64,000 nt of DNA from Flavobacterium sp. (GCA_014379405.1 JACMLU010000018.1:248001-312000), one strand, 5' to 3'; shown: positions 16,672 through 26,195, counted from the stretch's first letter. Program-made: numbers and translations. The notes: a model not told the origin generated them from the sequence alone.

Positions 16672-18441
16672 ATGAAAAGCAACTTACTTCAACACATCAA
16701 CAATCCAACCGATTTACGCCAACTCGACGAAGCCCAACTTCCTCAATTGGCTCAGGAATTACGTGATTTTATTATTGGTATTGTTGCCGTAAAAGAAGGA
16801 CATTTGGGTGCAAGCCTCGGAGTTGTAGAACTTACGATTGCTTTGCATTATATCTTCAATACGCCGGAAGATTTATTGATTTGGGATGTGGGTCATCAAG
16901 CCTACGGACACAAAATATTAACCGAAAGGAGAGAAAATTTTCATACCAATCGGCAATTAAACGGTATTTCCGGTTTCCCAAAAAGAAGCGAAAGTGTTTA
17001 TGATGCATTTGGCGTAGGACACTCTTCCACTTCAATTTCGGCAGCTTTGGGAATGGCAATTGCTTCCAATTTAAAAGGCGATTTCAAGAAACATCACATC
17101 GCAGTTATTGGGGACGCTTCCATTGCATCAGGAATGGCTTTCGAAGGATTGAATCACGCCGGCGTTACCGATGCCAATTTATTGGTCATTCTCAACGACA
17201 ATGCCATTGGAATTGACCCAAGTGTTGGCGCTTTAAAAAAGTATCTCACTGCCGTAAAAGAAGGAAAAAATCCAAAGAAAAACAATATGATCAAATCCCT
17301 GAATTTCGATTATTCAGGACCTATTGACGGCAACGATATTTTTGCAGTTCTCCAAGAATTAAAACGATTACAAAAAATAAAAGGCCCTAAATTCCTCCAT
17401 CTCATTACCACCAAAGGGAAGGGTTTGCTTCAGGCCGAAGAAGATCAAGTAAAATACCACGCTCCTGGGAAATTTGATGCCAGCACTGGAGAAATTCACC
17501 CCAAATCGGAAGAAAATCTTCCTCCAAAATACCAAGATGTTTTTGGGTTGACTGTATTGGATTTGGCCAGAAAAAACGAAAAAATTGTGGGAATCACACC
17601 TGCAATGCCATCAGGAAGTTCTCTAAAATTTATGATGGACGCTTTCCCAAAACGCGCTTTTGATGTGGGTATTGCTGAACAACACGCAGTCACATTGTCA
17701 GCAGGAATGGCGACGCAAGGAATGGTGGTTTTTTGTAATATTTATTCCACTTTTTTACAACGAGCTTATGATCAAGTCATTCACGACGTAGCTTTACAGG
17801 ATTTACCAGTGATTTTTTGTCTGGACAGGGCAGGATTAGTTGGCGAAGATGGAGCGACGCATCACGGCGTTTTCGATTTGGCTTATTTGCGTTGTATTCC
17901 CAATATGATTGTGTATTCGCCATTGAATGAAATAGCATTGCGCAACATTTTATACACTGCCCAATTAGGTCTAAATCATCCTATCGCCATTCGTTATCCT
18001 CGCGGTCGTGGCCAAATTGTGGATTGGCAAAAACCCTACGAAAAAATAGAAATCGGAAAGGCTAATTGTCTAAAAAAAGGAACAAAAGTAGCCGTTTTAT
18101 CCAATGGAGCAATTGGCAACAATGTAACTATGGCATTAGCCGAAATAGGAAACCAAGAAACCATTGCCCATTACGACTTTTCCTTCGTTAAACCATTGGA
18201 CAAAAATTTATTACATCACATTTTCGGTTCGTTTGAAAACATAATCTCAATTGAAGACGGCGTTATAAAAGGTGGTTTTGGCACGACTATTGTAGAGTTT
18301 GCATCGGAAAATAATTACACTTTAAAAGTGAAAATTCTTGGTATTCCTGACAAATTCATCGAACATGGAACTATTGAAGAATTACAACAATATTGCAAAA
18401 TCGACGTTAAAAGTTTGGAGAATATTTTTTCGAGCTATTAA
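16672..18441 (+). CDS. dxs: 1-deoxy-D-xylulose-5-phosphate synthase
   Basis: The enzyme condenses pyruvate and glyceraldehyde-3-phosphate with thiamine diphosphate. Visible are WDVGHQAYGHKILTERR, GFPKRSESVYDAFGVGHSSTS, the ThDP motif running from GDASIASGMAFEG to ILNDNAIGI, and in the C-terminal half GIAEQHAVTLSAGMA and DRAGLVGEDGATHHGVFDLAY. At 589 residues it is slightly short for Dxs (about 620). The same window carries mevalonate-pathway genes, so DXP may serve pyridoxal phosphate and thiamine synthesis here and not isoprenoids. No further MEP genes are in the window. Confidence 0.9.
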   Translation: MKSNLLQHINNPTDLRQLDEAQLPQLAQELRDFIIGIVAVKEGHLGASLGVVELTIALHYIFNTPEDLLIWDVGHQAYGHKILTERRENFHTNRQLNGISGFPKRSESVYDAFGVGHSSTSISAALGMAIASNLKGDFKKHHIAVIGDASIASGMAFEGLNHAGVTDANLLVILNDNAIGIDPSVGALKKYLTAVKEGKNPKKNNMIKSLNFDYSGPIDGNDIFAVLQELKRLQKIKGPKFLHLITTKGKGLLQAEEDQVKYHAPGKFDASTGEIHPKSEENLPPKYQDVFGLTVLDLARKNEKIVGITPAMPSGSSLKFMMDAFPKRAFDVGIAEQHAVTLSAGMATQGMVVFCNIYSTFLQRAYDQVIHDVALQDLPVIFCLDRAGLVGEDGATHHGVFDLAYLRCIPNMIVYSPLNEIALRNILYTAQLGLNHPIAIRYPRGRGQIVDWQKPYEKIEIGKANCLKKGTKVAVLSNGAIGNNVTMALAEIGNQETIAHYDFSFVKPLDKNLLHHIFGSFENIISIEDGVIKGGFGTTIVEFASENNYTLKVKILGIPDKFIEHGTIEELQQYCKIDVKSLENIFSSY

Positions 18442-18480
18442 AATGAATTATTTTCGCACATTCTAACTAAATATTTAATA

Positions 18481-19515
18481 ATGAAGTTACTACATAACCT
18501 ACTAATCTTATTCTTATTAACGATTTCTATAAATAGTTATTCTCAAAATGAAGCTCTGATACCAATAACAGTAGAAATTATACCCATAACTACAATTGCA
18601 AATGCGCCCATAACAGCGACAACAATAATAAGATCTGCGGTTTCGCCACCATTATTCCCCGTATCACCTTGGAAAAATAAGAATACAATTGGTTTTGACC
18701 TGAATGAAATTGCATTTGTCAACTGGAGCGCAGGAGGTACCAGTTCTATATCAGGCTTATTGAAAGGAAATTTCACCAGAACATACTCAACAGATAAAAG
18801 TAAATGGGTCAGCGAATTAATCGTTAAATACGGCATCAACAAGCAAGACGGATTGGACATACGAAAATCGGATGATGAATTTCGATTGAATTCCACCTTT
18901 GGCTACAGAAATAACGAATCTTCGAATTGGTATCATTCGGCTAAATTCAATTTCAACACCCAGTTTACCAACGGTTATAAATATCCAAACACGGAAAATG
19001 CCATTTCAAAACCATTTGCACCAGCCTATACTTTCCTTGGAGCCGGTGCTGACTATTTCGACAAAGCAAAGAAATTTGATATTTATATTTCACCAATAAC
19101 CTTGAAAAGCACTTTGGTTTTAGACCAAACATTGGCTAACAAAGGGGCTTTTGGAGTAACCAAAGCAACTTATGATGCAGAAGGAAATATTATAACTAAA
19201 GGGAAACAATCCAAAAACGAATTTGGATTTTTGCTAACCAACTATTATAAAAAAGAAGTTTGGAAAAACATCACAATGGAAAACCGACTGAGTTTGTATT
19301 CTGATTATGCAAACAATTTCGGAAATATTGATGTGGAATGGAAATTGCAATTTGATTTAGTAGTAAACCAATATGTAAGTGCCAACATTGGAGCACACGC
19401 TATTTATGACGATGACGTAAAAACCACTGAAGTAATTGACGGAGAAAAAGTGGCCAAGGGTCCCGTATTACAGCTCAAACAAACCCTTGGAATCGGAATG
19501 ACTTATGCTTTTTAG
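18481..19515 (+). CDS. secreted DUF3078 protein
   Basis: The 344-residue protein has an N-terminal signal peptide (LLHNLLILFLLTISINSYSQ) followed by a 35-residue Ile/Thr/Ala-rich linker. The DUF3078 body has WKNKNTIGFDLNEIAFVNWSAGG, then many alternating strands and aromatic residues, with a final GIGMTYAF strand. This looks like an outer-membrane beta barrel ending in Phe. The family is confined mainly to Bacteroidota, and no function is established. It starts 39 bp after dxs and may share its transcript, though no functional link is apparent. Confidence 0.8.
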   Translation: MKLLHNLLILFLLTISINSYSQNEALIPITVEIIPITTIANAPITATTIIRSAVSPPLFPVSPWKNKNTIGFDLNEIAFVNWSAGGTSSISGLLKGNFTRTYSTDKSKWVSELIVKYGINKQDGLDIRKSDDEFRLNSTFGYRNNESSNWYHSAKFNFNTQFTNGYKYPNTENAISKPFAPAYTFLGAGADYFDKAKKFDIYISPITLKSTLVLDQTLANKGAFGVTKATYDAEGNIITKGKQSKNEFGFLLTNYYKKEVWKNITMENRLSLYSDYANNFGNIDVEWKLQFDLVVNQYVSANIGAHAIYDDDVKTTEVIDGEKVAKGPVLQLKQTLGIGMTYAF

Positions 19516-19518
19516 ACC

Positions 19519-20865
19519 TTAATTTGTTTTTCTGCCGTTGATAGTTTCGTATAATTCCAATGCATTTCCATCAGTCAAAAGGGAAACGTAATGACAAATA
19601 TGCAAGAGTCTTTTATACAAATCCTCTTTTTCTTCCAAGAACTTTTCGGGTAACATCTTCAATAATAATTTGTCGTAATTAGAAGCATTCCCATTGTATT
19701 TATTATTGAAAGCGGTAATGAATTTATCCAACAAAGTTTGAATAATTTGGTAGCCAACAATCTCTTTTTCGATTACTTCGCGACTTTGATAAATGTTTTT
19801 TACGCTCAACTTGATGATGTCGTCCATTTGAACTTTGTATTTGCTTTTGTCGGTCAAGGCAAAAGGAAATTTACCTTGTAAAATGGCCTCTTCATTTTCA
19901 ACAAAAACTTTTACTGCATCATTAATCAAACTGCCAATTGCCAAAGCTCTCAAGTAACTGATTCGGTCTTCTTTGGTGGTCAAGGTGTTGTATTTAGAAG
20001 AATCGATGCTGTCTTTGACCAGTTTTATCAAGTATTCCAAGGCAAAATCTTCGGAAACTAAACCTAGATTTATTCCGTCTTCGAAGTCGATAATGGTGTA
20101 ACAAATATCATCGGCAGCTTCGACCAAATAAGCCAAAGGATGTCTTTCGAAACCAATATCATTACCGTCTTTATTTGGAATCATTCCCAATTCAGAGGCT
20201 ACATCTTGGAAAAAATCTTTGTCCGATTGAAAGAAACCATATTTTTTGTCTGCAATATTCTGCGTTGGTTTTTTGGGCAAACTTTCTTTTGGGTATTTCA
20301 TAAAAGCCCCCAAAGTAGCATACGTAAGTCGAATACCTCCAAAAACGCCTGGACGGGAACTCGACAAAACAGCAAATCCATTAGCATTGCCTTCAAAATC
20401 AATCAAATCCTGCCATTCTTTGGCCGAAAGTTGGTCTTTGTATTGCTGTCCTTTTCCAATGGAAAAATACTCTCCAATAGCTTTTTCTCCGGAATGTCCA
20501 AAAGGCGGATTTCCAATATCGTGTGCCAAGGAAGCAGCGGCCACAATTGCACCAAAATCATTGGCTTGAAAACCGTGAACTTCTTTCAGATGCGGATATT
20601 TTTCGATGATTTTCTTTCCAACCAATCGCCCAATGGAACGCCCCACAACCGAAACTTCTAAACTATGCGTCAATCGAGTGTGCACAAAATCGGTTTTCGA
20701 AAGTGGAATAACTTGCGTTTTGTCCTGCAAACTACGAAATGCCGACGAGAATATAATTCGATCATAATCGACTTCGAAACCCAAACGAGTGTCGTCTTGT
20801 TCAATTCGTAATCGTTTGCTCGTGTCGCCTTGGCGTTTTAAAGACAATAGTTGTTCCCAGTTCAT
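19519..20865 (-). CDS. dgt: deoxyguanosinetriphosphate triphosphohydrolase
   Basis: The 448-residue HD-domain enzyme starts MNWEQLLSLKRQGD. It contains FSSAFRSLQDKTQVIPL, HTRLTHSLEVSVVGRSIG (first HD histidine) and AHDIGNPPFGHSGEKAI (the metal-binding HD pair), followed by VEAADDICYTIIDFEDGI. These are the dGTPase signatures. The enzyme releases triphosphate from dGTP and tunes dNTP pools. It converges on the DUF3078 gene with a gap of only 3 bp between stop codons, so no terminator fits between them. Confidence 0.93.
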   Translation of the reverse strand: MNWEQLLSLKRQGDTSKRLRIEQDDTRLGFEVDYDRIIFSSAFRSLQDKTQVIPLSKTDFVHTRLTHSLEVSVVGRSIGRLVGKKIIEKYPHLKEVHGFQANDFGAIVAAASLAHDIGNPPFGHSGEKAIGEYFSIGKGQQYKDQLSAKEWQDLIDFEGNANGFAVLSSSRPGVFGGIRLTYATLGAFMKYPKESLPKKPTQNIADKKYGFFQSDKDFFQDVASELGMIPNKDGNDIGFERHPLAYLVEAADDICYTIIDFEDGINLGLVSEDFALEYLIKLVKDSIDSSKYNTLTTKEDRISYLRALAIGSLINDAVKVFVENEEAILQGKFPFALTDKSKYKVQMDDIIKLSVKNIYQSREVIEKEIVGYQIIQTLLDKFITAFNNKYNGNASNYDKLLLKMLPEKFLEEKEDLYKRLLHICHYVSLLTDGNALELYETINGRKTN

Positions 20866-20934
20866 TGGATTGAATATTTTGGATTTGGATTCAAAGATAA
20901 AATAAAACAGATGTTTTTATAACGAAAAATTAAA

Positions 20935-21396
20935 TCAAATAGCCAATGCAGTACTATTCTTGATTTCGCCCATCACGAAAACACTGTGTGTATTGCCAAT
21001 ATTTTCGATAGTGGACAGTTTGTTCATCACAAAATCCTGATAACTGGGCATATCTTCGACCAAAATTTTCAACATAAAATCATAATCCCCGGCAATGTTG
21101 TAGCATTCGATGATTTCTGGAAGTGCCACGATGTCTTTTACAAAATTGCTTCCCACATTTTTGGCGTGTTCTTTAAGTCGAACATTACAAAAGACTGTCA
21201 TTCCAAGATTGAGTTTTTTCTTGTCCAACAAAGCTACATATTTCATAATATAACCATCCCGTTCCAGTCTTTTGATGCGTTCATAAACTGGTGTTACGGT
21301 GAGAAATAATTTACTGGCCAGCTCTTTTGTATTTATATTCGAGTTTTCTTGCAGCTGTTTTAAGATTTGTAAATCGATGTTGTCTAAATTTTCCAT
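20935..21396 (-). CDS. Lrp/AsnC family transcriptional regulator
   Basis: This is a standard 153-residue Lrp-type protein. Its helix-turn-helix is NTKELASKLFLTVTPVYERIKRLERDGYI (residues 22-50, given here in family terms). The RAM ligand-binding domain follows (TVFCNVRLKEH, IIECYNIAGDYDFMLKILVEDM). It is divergent from metE across 157 bp, so regulation of metE by an amino acid such as methionine or leucine is a reasonable inference. The effector cannot be read from sequence. Confidence 0.9.
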   Translation of the reverse strand: MENLDNIDLQILKQLQENSNINTKELASKLFLTVTPVYERIKRLERDGYIMKYVALLDKKKLNLGMTVFCNVRLKEHAKNVGSNFVKDIVALPEIIECYNIAGDYDFMLKILVEDMPSYQDFVMNKLSTIENIGNTHSVFVMGEIKNSTALAI

Positions 21397-21520
21397 AGTT
21401 TTTTTTACTGTTTGAATTCAATTACGAAGTTTTATTCCATACAAATTACTGCAAAATATACCAAATACAAGCCATTTTACTTAGTTATAACATAAATTAA
21501 AGTTTAAAAAACCATTACTA

Positions 21521-21528
21521 TACTTTTG
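21521..21528 (+). promoter_or_regulatory. putative -7 box of metE
   Basis: TACTTTTG fits TAnnTTTG, 26 bp upstream of the metE ATG. It overlaps a weak dyad around TGTACA that could be part of a regulator site in the lrp-metE divergent region. Confidence 0.5.
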
Positions 21529-21553
21529 TACAGTAAAAAATACGATATCAAAT

Positions 21554-23878
21554 ATGAAAACAAATAACCTTGGTTACCCTAGAATTGGTAGCAACAGAGA
21601 ACTTAAAAAAGCGAGTGAATTATACTGGTCAGGAAAAATTTCTGCCGATGAACTTTTGACCGTTGGAAAAAATATCCGCGCAACAAATTGGCAACTGCAA
21701 GCTAGAACAGGAATCGATTTAATTCCTTCCAATGATTTTTCTTTCTACGACCAGGTTTTGGATTTAACCCTTACGTTGGGAGCAATTCCAAATCGTTATA
21801 GCGAAATTGCCAAAACAAACTCCGCTTTGGATTTATATTTTGCCATGGCAAGAGGTTCACAAAAAGAAGGACAAGATGTGGTCGCAATGGAAATGACGAA
21901 ATGGTTTGATACCAATTATCATTATATCGTTCCTGAATTCACCAAAAACCAAAAATTTGAATTGTTTTCGACTAAAATAATTGACGAATTTAAAGAAGCA
22001 AATGATTTAGGAATTACCACAAAACCAGTTTTGATTGGACCAGTTTCGTATTTATTATTGGGAAAAGAAAAAGAAGAGGGTTTTCACAGAATTGATTTGA
22101 TCAAAAAATTATTGCCTGTATATTTTGAAATTCTAAACGCATTACAAAATGAAGGAGCAGAATACATTCAGTTAGACGAGCCATTTTTAGCATTGAATTT
22201 GACAGACAAAGAACACAATGCAATTACTTACGTTTACAATGAAATCAACAAAAATTTCCCTTCCTTAAAAATAATTTTAGCTAATTATTTTGACTGTTTT
22301 GGAGAGAATTTAGAAACTGTTTTGGCTTTACCTGTTAATACCTTGCATTTAGATTTGGTACGCTGTTCTTCTCAATTGGATGATATTTTAGACTCAGGAA
22401 AATTGGCTAGCAACGTAAATCTTTCTCTTGGTGTTGTTGATGGAAGAAATATCTGGAAAAATGATTTCAAAAAATCTTTGGCAACCATCAAAAAAGCAAC
22501 TGATACTTTAGGTAAAGACCGAATTCTGATTGCTCCGTCTTGTTCGCTTATTCACAGTCCGTGCGATTTAGATTTGGAAACCAATGACGCTACATTGACA
22601 CCTGAAATCAAACAATGGCTGGCTTTTGCCAAACAAAAAATAGAAGAAATCGTATTGCTTCAAAATTTTGCTTTAGACGAAGTAAGCTTGGTTGATTCTG
22701 TTTCATTTGAACAAAACACTATTGCCAATGAACGCCGTAAAACTTCAAAATTAATTCATAATGAATCTGTAAAAAATCGTGTGGCAAGCATTACAAAAGG
22801 TGACGATCAAAGACAAAATAAGTTTGCTACAAGAAGAAAAAGCCAAATTGACGCATTGAATCTTCCTTTGTTTCCAACTACAACAATCGGTTCTTTTCCG
22901 CAAACAACTGAAGTTCGTAGCTGGAGAGCGAAATTCAAAAAAGGAGAATTAAGCCAACAACAATATGACGATTTACTTCAAAAAGAAACGAAAGAAACTA
23001 TCCGTTTTCAGGAAGAAACTGGAATCGATGTTTTGGTTCACGGCGAATTCGAGCGTAACGATATGGTGGAATATTTTGGAGAGCAATTGGACGGATTTAC
23101 TTTTACCAAAAACGGCTGGGTTCAAAGTTATGGTAGCCGTTGCGTGAAACCACCGGTTATTTATGGTGATGTTTCCCGTCCAAAACCGATGACCGTGAAA
23201 TGGGCTGAATTTGCACAATCGCTTACTCCAAAATGGGTAAAAGGAATGTTGACTGGTCCGGTGACTATTTTGCAATGGTCATTTGTTCGTAACGATCAGC
23301 CGCGTTCTGAAACCTGCACGCAAATTGCTTTGGCGATACGTGATGAAGTGGTCGATTTAGAAAAAGCAGGAATCAAAATCATTCAAATTGATGAGCCAGC
23401 GATTCGAGAAGGATTGCCTTTGCGCAAAGAAGAATGGGCAACCTATTTGGATTGGGCAATAAAAGCGTTTAGAATTTCTGCTTCTGGCGTGAAAGACGAT
23501 ACACAAATCCACACGCACATGTGCTACAGCGAATTCAACGACATTATCCAGAATATTGCCGATATGGATGCCGATGTAATCACAATTGAATGCTCGCGTT
23601 CGCAAATGGAATTATTGGATGTTTTTGCCGATTTTAAATACCCGAACGAAATTGGGCCTGGCGTTTACGACATTCACTCGCCACGAATTCCATCACGAAA
23701 TGAGATGATTCATTTGTTAAAAAAAGCTGCTGCTGTCGTTCCTGCAGATCAACTTTGGGTGAATCCTGATTGTGGATTAAAAACCAGGCATTGGGACGAA
23801 ACCAAAAAAGCGTTAATCGAAATGGTCGCTGCCGCACAGCAAATGCGTGTTGCTGTTGAAAATATTGCGACGGTCTAA
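21554..23878 (+). CDS. metE: cobalamin-independent methionine synthase
   Basis: MetE transfers a methyl group from 5-methyltetrahydropteroyl-triglutamate to homocysteine. The 774-residue length is standard. The N-terminal half has TNNLGYPRIGSNRELKKA and EYIQLDEPFLAL. The catalytic C-terminal half has PTTTIGSFPQT, DVLVHGEFERNDMVEYFGE, a zinc-binding HTHMCYSEF and a second Cys in NPDCGLKTRHW. It is preceded by a divergent Lrp-type regulator and followed by a strong terminator, so it is monocistronic. Confidence 0.97.
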   Translation: MKTNNLGYPRIGSNRELKKASELYWSGKISADELLTVGKNIRATNWQLQARTGIDLIPSNDFSFYDQVLDLTLTLGAIPNRYSEIAKTNSALDLYFAMARGSQKEGQDVVAMEMTKWFDTNYHYIVPEFTKNQKFELFSTKIIDEFKEANDLGITTKPVLIGPVSYLLLGKEKEEGFHRIDLIKKLLPVYFEILNALQNEGAEYIQLDEPFLALNLTDKEHNAITYVYNEINKNFPSLKIILANYFDCFGENLETVLALPVNTLHLDLVRCSSQLDDILDSGKLASNVNLSLGVVDGRNIWKNDFKKSLATIKKATDTLGKDRILIAPSCSLIHSPCDLDLETNDATLTPEIKQWLAFAKQKIEEIVLLQNFALDEVSLVDSVSFEQNTIANERRKTSKLIHNESVKNRVASITKGDDQRQNKFATRRKSQIDALNLPLFPTTTIGSFPQTTEVRSWRAKFKKGELSQQQYDDLLQKETKETIRFQEETGIDVLVHGEFERNDMVEYFGEQLDGFTFTKNGWVQSYGSRCVKPPVIYGDVSRPKPMTVKWAEFAQSLTPKWVKGMLTGPVTILQWSFVRNDQPRSETCTQIALAIRDEVVDLEKAGIKIIQIDEPAIREGLPLRKEEWATYLDWAIKAFRISASGVKDDTQIHTHMCYSEFNDIIQNIADMDADVITIECSRSQMELLDVFADFKYPNEIGPGVYDIHSPRIPSRNEMIHLLKKAAAVVPADQLWVNPDCGLKTRHWDETKKALIEMVAAAQQMRVAVENIATV

Positions 23879-23900
23879 TACGACTCTTTTTTATTACTGA

Positions 23901-23934
23901 AAAACCCTAGTAAATTTAGATTTACTAGGGTTTT
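23901..23934. terminator. bidirectional terminator between metE and arsR-type gene
   Basis: AAAACCCTAGTAAAT pairs perfectly with ATTTACTAGGGTTTT around a TTAG loop, with A and T runs on either side. A near-copy of this hairpin lies at 26157-26191. Confidence 0.9.
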
Positions 23935-23964
23935 GTTATTATTTTCAAGATGCTGCTCCACCAA

Positions 23965-24246
23965 TTACAAACTGTTGATATAATTCGCAAAAGCAGTACA
24001 AACTTCTTTGTTAACGACAAATTTCAGGTTACGACCTTCTTTGTCAGCTATCAATAAGTCAGCATCTATCAATTGTTTTATATGGTGTGATATCGTAGAT
24101 TGAGCCAAATTAAATTCAGCCGAAACATCACAGCATTGCGCACAGCTTTCACTATTACTGACAATATTCATAATCTTCAAACGATAGGGATCACCCAATG
24201 CTTTTGATATTTTTTCGACTTGCTTTATATTTAAACCCACAACCAT
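23965..24246 (-). CDS. ArsR/SmtB family transcriptional regulator
   Basis: The 93-residue winged-helix protein has the family core KALGDPYRLKIMNIV, then FNLAQSTISHHIKQLIDADLL (recognition helix) and a wing ADKEGRNLKFVV. A Cys-rich SCAQCC patch at residues 34-39 could bind a soft metal or sense thiols, but placement of metal sites in this family varies. It diverges from an ABC exporter gene, with a perfect 26-bp palindrome between them that is very likely its operator. A TAACTTTG -7 box lies only 5 bp from the start codon, so the mRNA may be leaderless or start at the GTG two codons in. Confidence 0.88.
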   Translation of the reverse strand: MVVGLNIKQVEKISKALGDPYRLKIMNIVSNSESCAQCCDVSAEFNLAQSTISHHIKQLIDADLLIADKEGRNLKFVVNKEVCTAFANYINSL

Positions 24247-24250
24247 AAGG

Positions 24251-24308
24251 CAAAGTTAAAAATATGTTTTTAATATATCGAAATATTTCGATATATTTTT
24301 TAAATTTG
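24251..24308. promoter_or_regulatory. divergent promoters and perfect 26-bp operator of the arsR-type gene and ABC exporter
   Basis: The palindrome at 24272-24297 has the half-site AATATATCGAAAT. Minus-strand TAACTTTG (24251-24258) serves the regulator and plus-strand TAAATTTG (24301-24308) serves the exporter. The palindrome sits where the -33 region of both promoters must lie, so one bound dimer could close both. Confidence 0.8.
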
Positions 24309-24367
24309 CACCAACTTTACTTCAGCTGATAATTTTGGTTTGAATAATTTTCCTTAAATCATCCTCT

Positions 24368-26116
24368 ATGAAAATTTTATTTACGTATATCAAAACCCAT
24401 AAATCGCTTTTATACATAGCGTTATTTTTGGCCACAATAAATCAATGTTTTTCCTTATTTGATTCCATAATTATTGGTAAACTGCTAAACGAATGTGGTG
24501 TTGGTGTGGCCAACTTTAATCACAATCAGCTCAGTTTTACAAAAGCAGTTATAGGCTGGCTGGCTTTGTCTTTGGGCGCAGCAATGGTTTCCAGAATTGC
24601 CAAAAACTTTCAGGATTATTTTACCAATATCATCATTCAGCGAACGGGTGCACAAATGTACACAGACGGTATCCAAAAAGCACTGCAATTGCCTTTTCAG
24701 GATTTTGAAGACCAAAGAAGTGGTGAAACTCTGGGCAAACTTCAAAAGGTAAAAATTGACTGTGAAAAATTCATCACACTTGCTATTTCATTAATTTTTC
24801 AATCGCTAGTCGGCATTGTATTCGTCGTTGTTTATGCCATAAGCATTCATTGGTTATTGGGTCCCATATTTCTGGCAACCGTTCCTGTAATTGCTTTCAT
24901 CAGTTCATTTTTAGGCAAAAGAATCAAGAAAGTTTCCAGAGAAATTTTAGGAGAAACCACCGCTTTGGCTGGAGCCACAACCGAATCCTTACGAAATATT
25001 GAACTCGTAAAAAGCTTGGGATTGACCGAGCAAGAAGTCAATCGTTTGAATGCCACCACCATTAGAATCCTTGGATTGGAACTTAAAAAAGTACGATTCA
25101 TCCGTTCGTTGAGTTTCATTCAAGGCACAACGGTTCATTTTATGCGGACAACTTTGGTTTTTGCGCTTTATATGTTCATTTTTAATGACATTATCAAACC
25201 TGGAGATTTGATTACACTAATGTTCTTTTCTTTCTTTTTGTTTAATCCGCTGCAGGAATTGGGAAATGTGATTGCTACCTATAACGAAACGAAAGCTTCG
25301 ATGGATAATTTTGCTGATTTAATGAATTCCAAAAGCGAAGAAACGCCTGTAAATCCAAAAACTATTGGCGCTATCAATCATTTGCGTTTTGAGAATATTT
25401 CATTCAAACACCAAACTGCCAGTTCCTATGCCGTAAAAAACATTTCTTTTGATGCAAAAGCCGGCGAAACCATTGCTTTTGTGGGGCCATCGGGAAGCGG
25501 TAAAACTACTTTGGTCAAAATGCTGGTCGGATTGTACAATCCCGCAGAAGGCGCTATTTTTTACAATGAAAAAAATGCCAAAGACATTGACCTAACCGAA
25601 TTAAGACAGCAATTAGGTTTTGTAACCCAAGATGCACAATTATTTTCGGGAACGATAAAAGACAATTTACTATTTGTAAAACCAAATGCTACGGACGAAG
25701 AAATCAATGATGTTTTACAAAAATCGGCTTGTCAAAATTTATTAAAACGTGCCGAAAAAGGCATAAACACTACTATTGGGGAAGGTGGTATAAAAGTATC
25801 GGGAGGAGAAAAACAGCGTTTGTCTATTGCCAGAGCTTTGCTTAGAAATCCACATTTACTGCTTTTTGACGAAGCCACATCAGCATTGGACTCGATTACC
25901 GAAGAAGAAATCACCAAAACCATTCGTAGCATATCGTCTAAACAAGACCAGATTACAGTATTGATTGCACATCGTTTATCGACCATTATGCACGCTGATA
26001 AAATATTTGTTTTGGAACAAGGACATATCATCGAACAAGGCAAACATCAAGATTTATTAGATGAAAAAGGCTTGTATTATGCGATGTGGAGACAGCAGAT
26101 TGGGGAAAGGAAGTAA
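24368..26116 (+). CDS. ABC exporter, fused permease and ATPase
   Basis: The 582-residue protein has about six membrane helices (residues 15-300, ABC transporter type 1 domain). The nucleotide-binding domain has Walker A GPSGSGKTT near residue 375, Q-loop VTQDAQLF, signature VSGGEKQR and Walker B LLLFDEATSALD, then the switch His in IAHRLST. It would act as a homodimer. The substrate is unknown; drug, lipid or peptide export are all possible. Divergent ArsR-type control suggests induction by a metal or other toxic signal, which is inference. Confidence 0.92.
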   Translation: MKILFTYIKTHKSLLYIALFLATINQCFSLFDSIIIGKLLNECGVGVANFNHNQLSFTKAVIGWLALSLGAAMVSRIAKNFQDYFTNIIIQRTGAQMYTDGIQKALQLPFQDFEDQRSGETLGKLQKVKIDCEKFITLAISLIFQSLVGIVFVVVYAISIHWLLGPIFLATVPVIAFISSFLGKRIKKVSREILGETTALAGATTESLRNIELVKSLGLTEQEVNRLNATTIRILGLELKKVRFIRSLSFIQGTTVHFMRTTLVFALYMFIFNDIIKPGDLITLMFFSFFLFNPLQELGNVIATYNETKASMDNFADLMNSKSEETPVNPKTIGAINHLRFENISFKHQTASSYAVKNISFDAKAGETIAFVGPSGSGKTTLVKMLVGLYNPAEGAIFYNEKNAKDIDLTELRQQLGFVTQDAQLFSGTIKDNLLFVKPNATDEEINDVLQKSACQNLLKRAEKGINTTIGEGGIKVSGGEKQRLSIARALLRNPHLLLFDEATSALDSITEEEITKTIRSISSKQDQITVLIAHRLSTIMHADKIFVLEQGHIIEQGKHQDLLDEKGLYYAMWRQQIGERK

Positions 26117-26156
26117 TGGGAGTTTATCCTGAACAGTTTGAATAATTTACAACTAA

Positions 26157-26191
26157 AAAACCCTAGCAAATTTAGAATTTGCTAAGGTTTA
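26157..26191. terminator. terminator between ABC exporter and parE remnant
   Basis: AAAACCCTAGCAAATT and AATTTGCTAAGGTTT form a long stem with one mismatch. The sequence is nearly the same as the hairpin at 23901-23934, which ends the gene on the other side of the arsR-ABC pair. Confidence 0.85.
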
Positions 26192-26195
26192 TTTT

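Noticed and set aside
20140..20661. Plus-strand ORF of 173 codons
   Set aside because: It is antisense to the conserved middle of dgt, has no domain-like sequence and no promoter; it is a shadow of dgt codons.
21397..21553. S-adenosylmethionine riboswitch before metE
   Set aside because: No structured conserved core was recognisable in the 157-bp gap; control by the divergent Lrp protein is simpler. A covariance-model search would decide.
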